From the NCBI GenBank assembly GCA_018894105.1, contig CM032121.1:38224230-38288229 (forward strand): 64,000 bases of DNA, in the 5' to 3' direction. This DNA comes from Jacaranda mimosifolia. Its lineage: Eukaryota; Streptophyta; Magnoliopsida; Lamiales; Bignoniaceae. Of this stretch, positions 12,093 to 23,312 are shown piece by piece (within the stretch, counting starts at the first letter, position 1; every line of letters starts with the position of its first letter). Made by a program: the position numbers and the translations under genes. The notes under the pieces are model-generated. The model made no database searches. It was given only the letters and a program-made list of their open reading frames with translations, and was not told the DNA's origin.

Positions 12093-13164
12093 GAGAGATG
12101 AAATGTTTTCTGAAAAGTAAATTAAAAGTAAAAATGTTTCCTTTCATTTTCATATACACTTATTGTCTAAGACGTGGTTGTATTTGTCATGGTGTCTGAT
12201 TGCTTTTGTTTAATGATTTGCCATTAGTTTGATATGAATGAGGAGGGGCATGGAAATAGAATCTCCGTAGGTCATATATACATGAGAGAGTGTGTGTGTG
12301 TGTATATATGTTCAATGTATGCTCATGCTAGAATTTTGCATTTGAGTAGGAACTATTCCATCGAACTTAATACATCAAAAAATAGGTATATGTACCTTCG
12401 CAAGAGATAAGGAATGTATTTACGCAACTGCGCAAGAGATAAGAAACCGAACTGCTTTATCGATTAAGGATACAAAGAGGTCCACATTAAATTAAATAAT
12501 AATTTTTATCTGACCATAATTTACTTGATAAGACAAAAAATTGGAACTTGCAATAAATTAAGGAATAATATTTGCCAATATTATATCCAAATACTTAACA
12601 CTGTTACACTTGGATAGTATTTTTTTATTCAATTGTTTAATGTTTTTATATAAGTAACCTATTTATATTTTCATTATCTCATGGAAATTAATAGCCAAAA
12701 TAAAAATAAACTAGAGAAGATTAAGGTAAAAATGCAAAAATGGGGGTCATTTTGATGGCAACAAGTATAAATGGATCATAATCATGAGTATCATAGATAA
12801 TTGCTTCTCGCCTTTGCTACATTTGCAGGATGGAAAAAACTTGCATTGCCATAGATAGTATATGGATTACATCAAAGCTTTGTTTCCTTGCCAAGACAAC
12901 AGGCACTATGCATTATGAAAAATGTTGATGATAGCTACCCTCCAATACCGAACTTCCGCTGATAGTTACTAACTAAATAGACATTGATTTCTTGTTCCTA
13001 TAAACTATTGATGGTGCAACATCCAGCTTGTTGAGTTCGCATGCAAGTGACCTTTGAAAATCAAGAAAAGAAAAGAAGCTATAACTCATTACATATTTTG
13101 AGTTATAAAGTAAATATCACATAACTTAAAATAATAAGAAAATATTAATTGTTATCTTTCTGGG
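11434..13164. repeat. RNase upstream flank and spacer module, repeated at 39.6, 43.0, 44.9 and 48.2 kb
   Basis: No gene recognised. 11434-11600 matches 47710-47900 and 51115-51250, the shared 5' flank of the minus RNase copies. 12166-13160 matches 39620-40470, 43020-43185 plus 44990-45220, and 48250-49180, recognisable by the GAGTAGGAACTATTCCATC and CATCCAGCTTGTTGA blocks. An imperfect local repeat of about 52 bp occurs at 11886-11938 and 11966-12018. TA repeats lie at 12059-12092 and a TG repeat at 12290-12303. Confidence 0.55.
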
Positions 13165-13203
13165 AAGAAATGACTTTTTCTTTGTATAATCAATAGATCT
13201 TTT

Positions 13204-14140
13204 GAGGATAAGCAGTACTTGGCTGATCACCCTAAACCTTTTACCACTGCACAGGCGTACTTTCTCATCAATGCCTACAACTTGCTCTGGTTTTATTTAC
13301 ATCTTGAAATGATGATGGCCTATCCATAATTAGGGAGAGGAGCTCCATAAGCAAAGTGGTGCTGCTTACTATATTGAATGCAACTCTAAATCTCAACAAG
13401 TAGTGGCCAATTTGTTTTAAGTTTGGGGGATAATTTAGTCAGACATACTGCTTTATGGTTTCTAGTTTCCTAACCTAAATTCTTGAATTTGAACAAGGCA
13501 TGGAGTGCACTGAGCCATTCAAGCAGTTAAGAGCCCATAAATTGTTTTATCCTTTCTCCTTTCATTTAAAATAATCAGCTGCTGTCAATCAGTAAACTTG
13601 TTCATACATGCCCACATTTCCCTTTTGACTGTTTGATCTCATCTAATTAAAATTATAGATGATTTGCATCTACATATTGTATCTCCTATTCATATATATG
13701 TTGTTAAAAAGTCAGCCATCACTTGCAAGTGGAAGTTACATATGATTTGAACACATTATTTGTAGGATGGTAGTAGTAGAATGTGATGTATCTAGCTTGA
13801 TCTTGAAGGTGTTTCAATAGGTGGTTTGCTGCATCTTTGTTTGTCTGGATGATGTGGTCTGTTTTTATTTTCTCTTGTTATAAATCGGCACAACTGCAAG
13901 CATTTTAACACCTATTTTCTGGTCCCTTTTCTTTTGGTAGGGGTTAGCAGCTTATTCTTCTTGCCTTTAATGATATAATGTGATGGATTAGTAACATAAT
14001 ATCCGAATATCCATACACAAAATGTTAAATCTTCTACCCCTGAATCACTACTATCCTTTCTCCTTTCTCTTCTACGATACATCTTCAACCTGCATTCTTT
14101 ATTGAAAACCAAGAAGGAAAGAAAATTCAATAAAATTAAA
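13204..14140 (+). pseudogene. ROP (Rac-like) GTPase pseudogene fragment, copy 1
   Basis: ROP GTPases are small plant signalling switches at the plasma membrane. Exon 13204-13254 gives EDKQYLADHP followed by PFTTAQ (family: LREDKxYLxDHPGxxPVTTAQ), with residues lost in between. Exon 13334-13399 gives GEELHKQSGAAYYIECNSKS (family: GEELRKxIGAxYYIECSSKT), which includes the guanine-base-binding loop. A last exon near 14068-14140 is decayed and lacks the cysteine motif needed for membrane attachment. The N-terminal two thirds with the P-loop and switch regions were not found, so this is a non-functional 3' piece. Confidence 0.75.
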
Positions 14141-14149
14141 TGACAATAA

Positions 14150-15777
14150 ACCGAGAAACAGTTAATAAAACTCTATAGCATCTTACTTTACCCCAAAAAA
14201 GATGCATTTAGTTTATTAATTATAGATTAGGCAAAAAGATAAATATTGGACAAAGAAAAAGAGCTAATGACAAACTCTACCCGAACTAAACCAGACAAAT
14301 ACACTGATTTTTAGCTGCCTAATATTAAACTAAATTGAAGAAAAACCCTCCATACGATTTGGCATTGCCACAGAGTACCATAACACAAATTGAAGAAGAA
14401 CTACTTGATCAGATGTCTGATGTATTGCATGCAACTTTGTAGAAAGATTGCTGAAATTTATGCTGCACATTTGCATAAATATAGTACTTTCTTGGGTGCA
14501 TTAAGCATAACATATTTTGCAATTCTTCTGATATCTGACCATATGATGTAGGTTTTATAAGTTTGGAATGCGGTGGTATGGATAATTTTATGGATGAGCT
14601 AGGCCTCGAATGGGTTCCTAATAACTGATGCAAGAGTTTGTTCTTTATGCACCAAGGGGTAAGTCACTCTAATTTGGGTCTCATTAAATTTTCTCTTTGG
14701 ATTTGGGTTCGCCAATCGAATGGAGAAATATGTACCTGAAAAGAAATAATATCCTGAATAATAGTTAAATTTTTTTGAAATAAATAAAAAGGACACTAAT
14801 GAAATATCAATTATTTTACGTTAAAATTCACTCTCAATATATCATAGGTGGAAAGGCTTAGAAAATAATCTAATGATTGAGAAGCTTGGCTTTCATCACC
14901 GTGGTAGTCTTATGGCTGTGGATTGACAACTTGAAGCAAGATGGAATTTAATTATGGAGCAATAATCTTTCAATAGTTTGCAGTTGATATATGAACATGC
15001 ATGAAAATATCTCATGCAGCCAAGATAAATATGCACAAATTTTTGTGTTTACCTTTCCCATATCATTTTACCAATTACAAAATATGGTTATGTACATTAG
15101 GAGATATCATAGGTTACAAGCATCTTTCTCATTACATGGAGGCAATCTTACTTCTATGTGCATGAGAGAAGTTTCTCCAAGAGCACATGATCATCTTAAA
15201 TTTGATATATGCTGCAAATCACTTGGATATATATATATATATATATATATATTACGGATGCTATGTAAGTATTAAGTTTTTTTCAGAGCTCACTATCTTC
15301 ATCATCTTAAAAATCATTAAGGAAGTCATTTTCCTAAAAGACTCAAACAGCATAAAGCATAAAGATACAACTCCTTGCGTAAAGATTTAGGGTGAATCCA
15401 GTGTGTTCCCACATCACTTTAGGATAAAATCTTATTGTTTTATCTTACTGTATACTAGATGAAATCTGTATTTGCCCTTTCAAACACTTCAAGGGTTTTG
15501 AGGTATCATTTCATCCATACTCATTGCAACAGTTTTGGGTCGTGGATTAGATGATATCCATTAGTCCCATAAAATTATAGGAATTGTTAACATTAGGTTG
15601 AAGTCATACAAAAGTTATTTTATGGTGCGTTAAAGTGTTCTTGCTAACTTGCTGAGCTTGCTGCACAAGATAATCACATGCTTCTATTCTTGCTATACCT
15701 CTTAAATTTCAATAATATGATCTCTGTTTTCAAATGATAATATTATTCTTAATATATATTTGCAATTGTTTTACCAG
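14150..15777. other. Spacer between ROP and CSN4 fragments
   Basis: Collinear with 55550-57190. The segment 15060-15210 is well conserved between copies in one frame (NMVMYIRRYHRLQA against NMAAYMRRYHRLQA) and could be an exon, but I do not recognise the protein. A TA repeat lies at 15226-15254. Confidence 0.4.
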
Positions 15778-15873
15778 ATTTTTTTATGCTAGGATTCTTG
15801 ATGTGAAGAGGAAATTTTTGGAAGCTGCACTATGGTATTATGCCATTTCCCAAAGTGAGAAGCTGCAACTTCG
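15778..15873 (+). pseudogene. CSN4 (COP9 signalosome subunit 4) exon relic, copy 1
   Basis: One exon after acceptor TTTTACCAG. It reads FYARILDVKRKFLEAALWYY and then AISQSEKLQ. This matches the CSN4 stretch CYARILDxKRKFLEAALRYYxISQIEKRQIG just before the PCI domain. CSN4 is a scaffold subunit of the complex that removes NEDD8 from cullins, including those of SCF F-box ligases. No flanking CSN4 exons were seen, so this is an isolated fragment. Confidence 0.75.
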
Positions 15874-15889
15874 ATATGAGTATGTATAA

Positions 15890-16737
15890 TGGAATGGATG
15901 TTGTCGACTACAATAATTCAAGGATTTTTAAGAATTACTATATATTTATATATTTTCCTCATATGAAATTATTCTTGAATACAAACTTGTTATGAATATT
16001 TGAAACAGTATATATAGAAGAACATATATAAATTCTTTTTCGAGTTGGCAGTAAAGTTTTTATTTGTTTATCAAATGTACATAAGCCATAATTGTTCTTT
16101 GAAAAACGGATGTGGTGAGTTGGAATAAATGCTAATTAACTCTTTTGGGAGATTGGATTGTTGGGTTGTATTCGGTTGATAGAAATTACAGTTGTAGGGT
16201 TACTAAAAATACGAAATTGTAATTGCAATATATGACTCAATATATGTTTCTCCTTTGGAGGCATATGTTGGATTGTTACTCCATTTTTAGATTTGGGATT
16301 GGGGGCTATTTTCTATTTGGAGTTTGCAAAATAAGGAACGAAGATCCTATCTAATTGCCTTTACATGCACTGGAGGTACGTTTGAGGGCATTTAAAAGCA
16401 AGAAATTTGCCTTTGTATCCTGGTATTGTAGTACTGTAGTTGCTACTTGCTAGTTGATTTATAAGATTTTACTAATTACTAAAAATCAATCCATAATTAT
16501 TACTGTTAATGATTAATTAATATTTATAAATTTCTTATATAATATGGAAAGTCGAGAGTCTGAGCCTTCATGAACTCTCGATGTATGTGTATATAAATAT
16601 TAAAAAAAATATAGAACATTTTATAGTGCGGATGATTAGTGGACCCAACTTAACTAGATGGCTTCATTTGATTGATTCAATCCTTCTACCTTATTTGCTT
16701 GGGAATCAACATAAAGTTGTTACATAACAACTCAAAG
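15890..16737. other. Spacer, no gene seen
   Basis: Collinear with 57300-58122 as far as about 16707. AT-rich with no recognisable coding, RNA or terminal-repeat signal. Confidence 0.4.
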
Positions 16738-16837
16738 TTGTTATATAAGAAACAACTTTGGCTATGGGTTTGTTCCGGTCACCCCAATTTTATAGAGTTT
16801 TTATTAGCAAAATTAAACTCATAAACAACTCAGGCAA

Positions 16838-17160
16838 TATGGACACCCCTAAAAATAGAGATCTGTCGAAGGGAGTGACAAAGGAGATTTTATTGAGGTT
16901 GCCTGTGAAGACTCTGCTACGACTCAAGTCCATTTGTGGGGAATGGTACACTCTCGTTGAAAGCCCAGATTCTCCCTAGATCAGCATTTTTCCCATGAGA
17001 GCAATCAAGAAAACCTACTTGTCCTGCATTGCGGATGTGAAGACGAGGACCAATTTGCATTCGCCTTTTTTGCTAAGAGCAATCAAGAAAAGCTTTAACT
17101 CAGTATGAAGAGCCCGATTATTTGCAGATCCCTGTTCAATTTGTGCTTAAATAAAAAGGT
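16838..17160 (+). pseudogene. F-box gene fragment (truncated), paralogue of 60274-61686
   Basis: Starts MDTPKNRDLSKGVTKEILLR and continues LPVKTLLRLKSICGEWYTLV, a clear F-box. A stop follows in the SPDSP region at about 16977. The next codons (HESNQENLLVLH-like, then EDEDQFAFAFF) are out of frame but align with 60400-60500. Homology ends near 17150 at QIPVQF. The upstream 100 bp also match 60178-60273. The substrate-binding domain is absent, so it is a dead 5' fragment. Confidence 0.85.
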
Positions 17161-18328
17161 ATGCTTAAAATTATTTCTAAGGATATATGAGTGGAAGAGG
17201 GTAAAAATTTGAGGCATATCTTAATTCTACTAAAAGAAGTACTTTATATGCTTTGATCAATTCTTATCAATTGGACTGATATCTTTAGCAAAGTTTAAAA
17301 ATTGTACAATAGTCTATTTTGAGCTAAATTTTATTTGTATTGTATATTATACATATATCATAATGTTATAATTGCCATCCTAACTGAAAGTGAATCTTAT
17401 TACATAAAAAAAATATATGAACATCGATATTCAATTAATAAAAAAAAATTATTATAATTGAGTAAATTGCCTATTTTAAAAAGCTCATAAATGATATATG
17501 TCGAAAGATAATATCTTTAAGTAATAAAAAAAGAAAAGAACAAACCTCATGATTCTGATGCAAATCAATTGTAAATATTCAATGTTTTTCTTGATTCTAT
17601 TGCCATCTTAGTATTCCTTTTATTCTGCACATAAATTACATCAATACTCAAAGTCAGTTAATTTCATATAATGAACAAAATATAAAATTATACAATTAAA
17701 ACTGCAACATCGAAACAAGGGATGAATAAAACTAAATGTCAATATCTTTTTCTTTACTCATACGAAAAAAAGTCTTATGGAGATACTTGGTGATTCTCTT
17801 CTTCAAGATGTGAATTTGGAACATAGGTTTCATTCTTTAATTAAATTTGGTTTAGGTATATAAAGTAGAAGAATTTTAATATATCTAAACATCTTTTATA
17901 TTATCTCATCAATATATAATATCAAATCCTTTACTAGATAAAGATTATGAAATATTATCAAATACATTTTGAATTTTGAATTAAAGAAAATTAGAGATAA
18001 AATATAATCACATCGCTTAAAGATAATAATTAACAACTAATAAAATTTTTGAATTAAATTAAAATACTCAAAATTCTAAGAATTTGACATTTGGTAAAAA
18101 TTATACAATGTGAATCAAAATTGCACAACTAGATAAGTACAAAACTCAATACTGTAGTATATATAATAGTATAGATATCGATGAAGACCCTGATTCCCTT
18201 TGTCTTTTGTCTAACAATTGTTAATTAACCTGTAGAATCATCCTCCATTTCTGCCAGTGTGTTTTTTCCTTCCACCAACTAAGAGTTTTGCTATTTTTCA
18301 AACCAATTCTACACACATAAGCAACATG
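17161..18328. other. AT-rich spacer, no gene seen
   Basis: Very AT-rich sequence between two F-box fragments. I found no terminal repeats or coding homology. Candidate for an unrecognised insertion relative to unit 2. Confidence 0.4.
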
Positions 18329-18640
18329 GAAGCGAGCGGCCATTATCCTGATCTCCGGAGGATCTTATCACTGATATCTTGTTGAGGTTGCCCGTGAAAT
18401 CCCTGCTGCGGTTCAGGTCAGTCTGCAAAAGGTGGCTCAATCTGATCGAAAGCCCAAGTTTCATAGACAAGCATTTCCATCATAGAGCAACCCCACCAGT
18501 CTTCCGTCTTGATATTGGCATGGGAATGCTTTCCGATATGACTGATATAAGCCAGAGACCCATGTGTTAACATTGTTTCCGTATGGAATACTGGAAAGGC
18601 ACGAGGAATTAGAGCATCGAAAGATGCCCGATGTTGTTCA
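18329..18640 (+). pseudogene. Second F-box fragment on plus strand
   Basis: An ATG at 18329 opens MEASGHYPDL, then one extra base shifts the frame. In the shifted frame PEDLITDILLRLPVKSLLRF and RSVCKRWLNLIESPSFIDKH form a canonical F-box (LPxDLxxxILLRLPVKSLLRFxxVCKxW). The frame ends at 18570 after QRPMC. The C-terminal F-box-associated domain is missing; downstream is a copied piece of VDAC intron 2. It is distinct in sequence from the fragment at 16838. Confidence 0.85.
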
Positions 18641-18715
18641 TATGAAAAAGAGTTTCACGTACTAGGCTTCATAAGTAGAATACTGCTGCACGTGAGGGTG
18701 CATTTTGGAGTTAAG

Positions 18716-19345
18716 TATTTGTGAAGATAAATGCTAAGTCTGCACTATTTTGGTGTTTTAGCGTGCATTTACTGTATGAGAGCTATTTGACTTTGTAGTT
18801 TGCTCCATTTTATCATCTCTGATGTGAAAATTAAATTAGCACCAATGAAAAGACAATTGCACTAAACTCAATGATCTCAAAATTCCTCTCAAAAAATCTA
18901 GAAGAAGAATTGAATGTCATTTACAGTCTTTTATCCTTCATAAAGTCCACTACTTCTATGAAACCGTCCCATGTTCCCTCAATTCAACCCACTACTGGCC
19001 ATTATGTACATATGGTTATGTATGCCTGCCACGTGTGCACCCACCTTTATGTGCTTACCCTACTTTGAGGTATTCCTCTGGCTTGGGCAGCTCTTCCCAG
19101 CTTCCTCTTTGTATAGATGGGTTAGCTCTTCCGAGCTTCCGCCCAGCTTCAGCTTGGGCAATTCTTTTGAGCCTCTTCTTTCGGCTGGGTCAACTTTTCT
19201 GGGCTCGTCAGGAAGTCAGCTGGGTTTCGGTTAAATGGATTGGCTCAGAATATCTGAAGATACCATCATCAATCTCTAAAGTTGGTTTTCCTTTTTTTCT
19301 TTTTTTAATGCATTCTTCAAAAGGTTGCTTAGCTAACTCACAATT
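18716..19345 (+). repeat. Duplicated piece of VDAC intron 2, split by a solo LTR
   Basis: 18716-18819 and 19272-19340 match VDAC intron 2 at about 3317-3480, in the same order and orientation (blocks GATAAATGCTAAGTCTG and CTCTAAAGTTGGTTTT). The interruption is the LTR-like element at 18820-19271. No VDAC exon was carried along. Confidence 0.8.
18820..19271. mobile_element. Solo LTR (452 bp) with 5 bp target duplication
   Basis: It begins TGATG and ends CATCA, the inverted TG...CA ends of LTR retrotransposons. It is flanked by ATCTC at 18815-18819 and 19272-19276. The uninterrupted site ATCATCTCTAAAG exists in VDAC intron 2 near 3407, which confirms both ends. There is no internal retroelement coding sequence, so it is a solo LTR left by recombination, or a small non-autonomous element. 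Confidence 0.8.
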
Positions 19346-19383
19346 ATTAAACTAATTTGGGCATAAGTTGTGTTCGCACTTTG

Positions 19384-19502
19384 CAGATGAATATGTAACA
19401 GTTCATATGTTTTTGGTTTCACTGTAGGAGTTTGTGATACTCTTCAATGCAATTTCAAATTGAAACCTCTTACATGAAAGAGTAGATTACATAGGTTATA
19501 GT
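19384..19502. repeat. Direct repeat, partner at 21792-21912
   Basis: The two stretches share TTGTGATACTCTTCAATGCA and the ACCTCTTACA...GAAAGAGTAGATTA block over about 115 bp. The second copy lies next to the tRNA gene at the edge of unit 2. Non-coding. Confidence 0.65.
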
Positions 19503-19609
19503 TGGTGTAGCTGCTCTATATGATGTTAGTGACGTATTTGATCTTGGATTCTACTTTGGCTTGGTTTTGAGGAAGATGAGAAGGAAATGATGTAACTAAA
19601 CCAAAATGT

Positions 19610-19911
19610 TCCATTTTTTGGTTACCTTACTTTTTCTTCCCTCATAGGAGGGTGTGAAGTACACTATATCTTTTTCAAAAGAGCACAACTAAATTAAAAC
19701 ACGATTATCACAAACTACAATGGAGTTGCACCAAAAAAGGAGAATTTAACCCAAGAATATTGGTTATCTATTTTGTTCCATTCGCTAAGTTCTTTAGTGG
19801 TGCATCAATTTGAACTCTTGCAAGCAATGAATTGGGGAATACTCATAATATGAGACTCCCCATCTAATTTTCCAGTTTGACCATGTCCTTCATTTACTTG
19901 ATGGTTGTAGT
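19610..19911. repeat. Common repeat copy 1 (also 61970-62270 and inverted at 63815-64000)
   Basis: Shares TTGGTTACCTTACTTTTTCT, the TCTTTTTCAAAAGAGCA block and TAATTTTCCAGTTTGACCAT with 61970-62270 over about 300 bp. It is 3' of an F-box copy in both units. The inverted copy at the window end shows it is not just part of a simple tandem. Confidence 0.75.
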
Positions 19912-20935
19912 TTAGTCGTCCTTCTTCTTTGGCATAACTTAATCTTTTTTCTCTCTATTTAGGACATTTCAATCGGTGGCCATGGCGAGCTCCCCACTTT
20001 TTTAGAGGCTCTTTTTTCCCTCAAGCCGTTTCTTCACTCAACTCAATACTCGAAAAAAATAAGAAATAATATAAAAAAGGAAGAGCATAAAAAATATTTA
20101 CTCTAAATAGCCAGCCTTCTTATCAGCCTTAACAAGACAAGTACGGTCTTCTCAAAGGTTTAATTCTTGACTATTAAAAAGAAGTCCTTGGTTATATCGA
20201 ATTACTAATTAACTTTGCCCCTTAGGCATCTTAGGCAGTCAGGTATCTTTAACCCCTTCCCCTTAGATATTAGCCTTTACTTCCAGCACCTTCCCCTCCT
20301 AGTTTAGGTCGACTCCATTCCCCGCTAGCCAGTTTCATGTAAGCTGATCTATATCTTAGTCATACTCTAAGCCTGTGGTAGTTCCATTCCTTCTAGCAAT
20401 ATGTCAAGGAAAGGAAAGAAAAGGGCAAGCACTCAGTTCAACTACTGGTTCAATCAATCAATCTCTGAATTGCAGGGTAGTGTGGATACAGAAATAGGAA
20501 AAGCCTCTTTTCTTAGTATATATATTTTATCCTCAAGGAATAACTTATCATCTAACATTTAAAATCAATCAATCTCTGAATTGCAGGATAGTTTGGATTT
20601 AGAAAAAGGAAAAGCCTCTTTTCTTAGTATATATATTTTATCCTCAAGGAATAACTTATCATCTAACATTTGCAAAGTAAAGAAAGACCTTACTTAAGAG
20701 CGGGAGACTGACTTATATTAGAACCTTACAATATCTATCTCTATCACTAGAACAAGGGACTGAGTCCTACAATGTTGTCCTCCTATAAGGCTAGGTTTAG
20801 GCTCTATCACCTTCTCTATCTCCTGGAGGCTCTATTGCACGAGTATTTAGTTGCTTACTACAGTGCGGGTGGAAAGGTTAGCAGCATACTACTGGTTTGT
20901 TTTTTCGTGGGCAGGAGACAGAGGTTCTAATATCG
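19912..20935. other. About 1 kb insertion, probably organelle-derived (mitochondrial-like) DNA
   Basis: In unit 2 the flanks (TTGATGATTG...ATCATCTC, 62262-62310) are adjacent, whereas here about 1 kb separates them. The inserted DNA differs from its surroundings: more balanced base composition and many short CT-rich and AAGG-rich tracts, resembling plant mitochondrial spacer. It holds a 111 bp tandem duplication at 20451-20671. The mitochondrial origin is inferred from style only; no organelle gene was recognised. Confidence 0.45.
20451..20671. repeat. 111 bp tandem duplication
   Basis: Two adjacent copies (20451-20560 and 20562-20671) share ATCAATCTCTGAATTGCAGG at their left ends and TCAAGGAATAACTTATCATC near their right ends, with about 90 percent identity or more. 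Confidence 0.9.
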
Positions 20936-21152
20936 CTACTCTGTTGTCGTGATAATTGACCATAAAAGTTACTATCATCTCTCCTTCAATGGATTTCTCA
21001 GCTCTATCAATAATAATGAGCTTTAGCTGTTCTCTTAAGCCTTCTATATCCTTCTTAAGTTCATCAACTCTACTGCCTTTCATCTGCTGATTGTTGAGCT
21101 TTAGTACCATTGAGGAACGAAGCTCTAATACTAGTTGATGGAACTGGAACAA
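20936..21152 (-). pseudogene. Unknown coding-like fragment, paralogue at 62300-62480
   Basis: Reads FHQLVLELRSSMVLKLNNQQ, then ELKKDIEGLREQLKLI, in a frame kept in the second copy (HQLVLEHCSSMVKLNNQ, ELNKDIEGLREQLKLIAI). The charged, leucine-spaced IEGLREQLKLI part could be a coiled coil. Two copies keeping one frame suggests it was once an exon. I do not recognise the family. Confidence 0.4.
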
Positions 21153-21694
21153 AGCAAGAAGCCCACAGGATCAAGAAGAGAACTGAATCCTGGTGGCACT
21201 CCTCACAGTTCAGAACTCAGGGAAAATGATAGATTCAAAGAAGAATTAACCAGCCCATAACAAGTGTGACAGTCTCTTTTGGTTGCATTCCCAAGCTTTA
21301 ATTTAGTTTTGCTTACAACAATGGGAATCAAGTTTGCTGGACTAATTTTAACAGGAATAACTTTAACCAGCAGCTTTCTAACTAGTCCTTAACTATAGCA
21401 CAATTAATGCTTAAGAGCCTTTGACCATGCAAATAACTTGAGTTTGCTTTTGTCTCCTTATAAAATTGCACAATTGTTGCACACCTTCATGTTAATTTCA
21501 TCAAGTGGCTTTTGGACTCGGATGGATACTTTATGTTGATGAGCGACAGCATTGGCACAATGAGGCCGGCACACGGCCCCGGCCGCTACACATTAGCGGG
21601 CAATAGGATTGGTACTTTAGCACACTGGCAGCACTGTCGGATGCCATTTTTGAAAGGTTAAAAAATAGTTAAAAGTAAAAACCAAAGTGCAGTA
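21153..21694. other. Spacer with a short GC-rich island
   Basis: No gene seen. A GC-rich patch (GGCACACGGCCCCGGCCGCT) at about 21571-21590 stands out in AT-rich DNA. Its origin is unknown. Confidence 0.4.
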
Positions 21695-21767
21695 TGGAGA
21701 TGCGGGGTATCGATCCCCGTACCTCTCGCATGCTAAGCGAGCGCTCTACCATCTGAGCTACATCCCC
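21695..21767 (-). tRNA. tRNA-Ala (AGC)
   Basis: A complete 73 nt cloverleaf without CCA. The acceptor stem GGGGATG pairs with CATCTCC and contains G3:U70, the identity pair for alanine. The discriminator base is A. The anticodon stem CTCGC/GCGAG encloses loop TTAGCAT with anticodon AGC at 21732-21734. The T arm has the GGATCGATACC-type loop. A-box (TAGCTCAGATGG) and B-box (GGGATCGATACCCC) promoter elements are inside the gene. No intron. It lies at the boundary between the two duplicated units. Confidence 0.95.
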
Positions 21768-21791
21768 TGGTGCTTGGGTAAGTTGAATTTC

Positions 21792-21985
21792 CAGATGACA
21801 TGCAACAGTTTATATGTTTTTGGTTTTAGTATAATAATTTGTGATACTCTTCAATGCAATTTCAAAATGAGACCTCTTACACGAAAGAGTAGATTATGTA
21901 GGCTATAGTGGGAGAGTATTTTCTTTATTTAAAATAGATACGTTTTTAACTTTTCAATAGTATAAAATGGTGTAGCTACTAGGGC
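21792..21985. repeat. Unit 2 left edge: copies of 19384-19502 and of the VDAC 3' flank
   Basis: 21792-21912 repeats 19384-19502. 21937-21985 matches 5403-5455 from the VDAC 3' flank. These junction pieces mark where the second collinear unit begins. Confidence 0.55.
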
Positions 21986-23201
21986 ATATCTATGATAAGA
22001 TATATTTGTATTTACCTCATATGAGGTATCGTTAAATTAAATGACATGTGTCTTTTTACAATATGTTCTTGTTCATTATACAATAAGTTGTTGGTTCGCA
22101 TTTTTAGTACATTAAATACTTGGTAAATATTTAAAAATAATAATTAAAGATTTTTTTTTAAAATTATTGTATTAGATAACATAACTTCATAATTTTGAAT
22201 TATATATTTTATAATATTAAAATAATAAATATTATTTAAAATAATATCGTTAAATATAATTGTCTTTATTTATTAACTAAAATAAATATTTAAGAATAAA
22301 TATAAAATCTAAAACTATCATCCTAAGAATATAATTTAATTTTAAATAAGCAATTTAATAATTTTAATCATTTTAATATGCTTTGATAATTTTAAATAAA
22401 TACAATAAGTAAAAAAAAGATCATTATTTTTTATTAATACTAATACTATATAAATATAAATGTATTTAAAATAATTTCATTAAATTAATTAATTAAAGTT
22501 AGTTTAAAAAAAGAAAAGAAAAAAGAACCCACCGTCTTCTTCTCCCTCACACCCAGCCGCAACCGCCCAAAACCACCACCCACTCCACCCCCCAAACACC
22601 CCTTCATCCCTTCTCTGCAACCAACCCCACGCCCCAGTCCCCACCCAATAAAGACAGTCAACCATGGTGGGGCTGGCCATGGCTAGTCCAATGAACCAGC
22701 CAGAGCTGCTGGCCATGGTCGGCCACCCAGCCATGGAGGTTGTTAGTTGGGGCGGTGGGAGTTAGGGGTGGAATTATATATATATATGTGTGTGTGTGTG
22801 TGTACTATGTATATATTTTATGTATTTATATATATATATGCATATTTATATATGTAAATATATATAAATATTTTGAATATATTTTTAATAAAGTGTATTT
22901 TGTCATTTACTATTTAATTTTTTATTAATTTTCTTTTAAATGTTTTCAATGAAGGTCAAAATGATCATTTCAGATTTTCGTTAAAATTGGAAAATAAATG
23001 TAATTTTTTTAAAATACAAATATAGATTCATGTTCATCAATATATTAATAGAAGATATCAAAATAATATAACTAATTAAAATTCACCATCAACCTCTTCT
23101 ACAGGTAGTAGGTTAAATTGATTTTATTATGTTGCCAACTGTGATAAAAATGAAAGGATATGATGGCATACTTTAAATCCAACGGCTAAAGTTAAATACA
23201 T
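21986..23201. other. AT-rich spacer with a C-rich patch
   Basis: No gene recognised. 22527-22765 is markedly C-rich on the plus strand, with several CCATGG sites, unlike the AT-rich flanks. It carries an open frame on the minus strand rich in Gly and Trp that matches nothing I know. A TG/TA microsatellite follows at 22777-22803. The patch may be a captured or inserted fragment. Confidence 0.4.
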
Positions 23202-23312
23202 TTGTACATTCCTCGTATGAGGTATGTACAACTAAGCTTGCACCATAGACTACTCCTAGCTATTAATGGTGCATCTAACTTCTATCTTTTGCCAAACAAA
23301 TTTCTTGCAGTA

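Larger units (their letters stand above)
13165..16707 (+). repeat. ROP/CSN4 module, copy 1
   Basis: Collinear with 54553-58122 over its whole length, apart from small indels. It carries decayed ROP GTPase exons at its left end and a CSN4 exon near its right end. Only those exons are recognisable; the rest is intron or spacer, with a TA repeat at 15226-15254. Confidence 0.7.

Noticed and set aside
18971..19355. Overlapping 87- and 106-codon frames
   Set aside because: They lie within the solo LTR at 18820-19271 and run across its boundary, so they are not genes.
19912..20935. Plastid origin for the foreign segment
   Set aside because: No plastid gene or tRNA pattern was recognised; the texture fits mitochondrial spacer better, but even that remains unproven.
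22504..22734. 76-codon Trp/Gly-rich frame
   Set aside because: Explained by the C-rich patch read on the other strand; no supporting homology or second copy.
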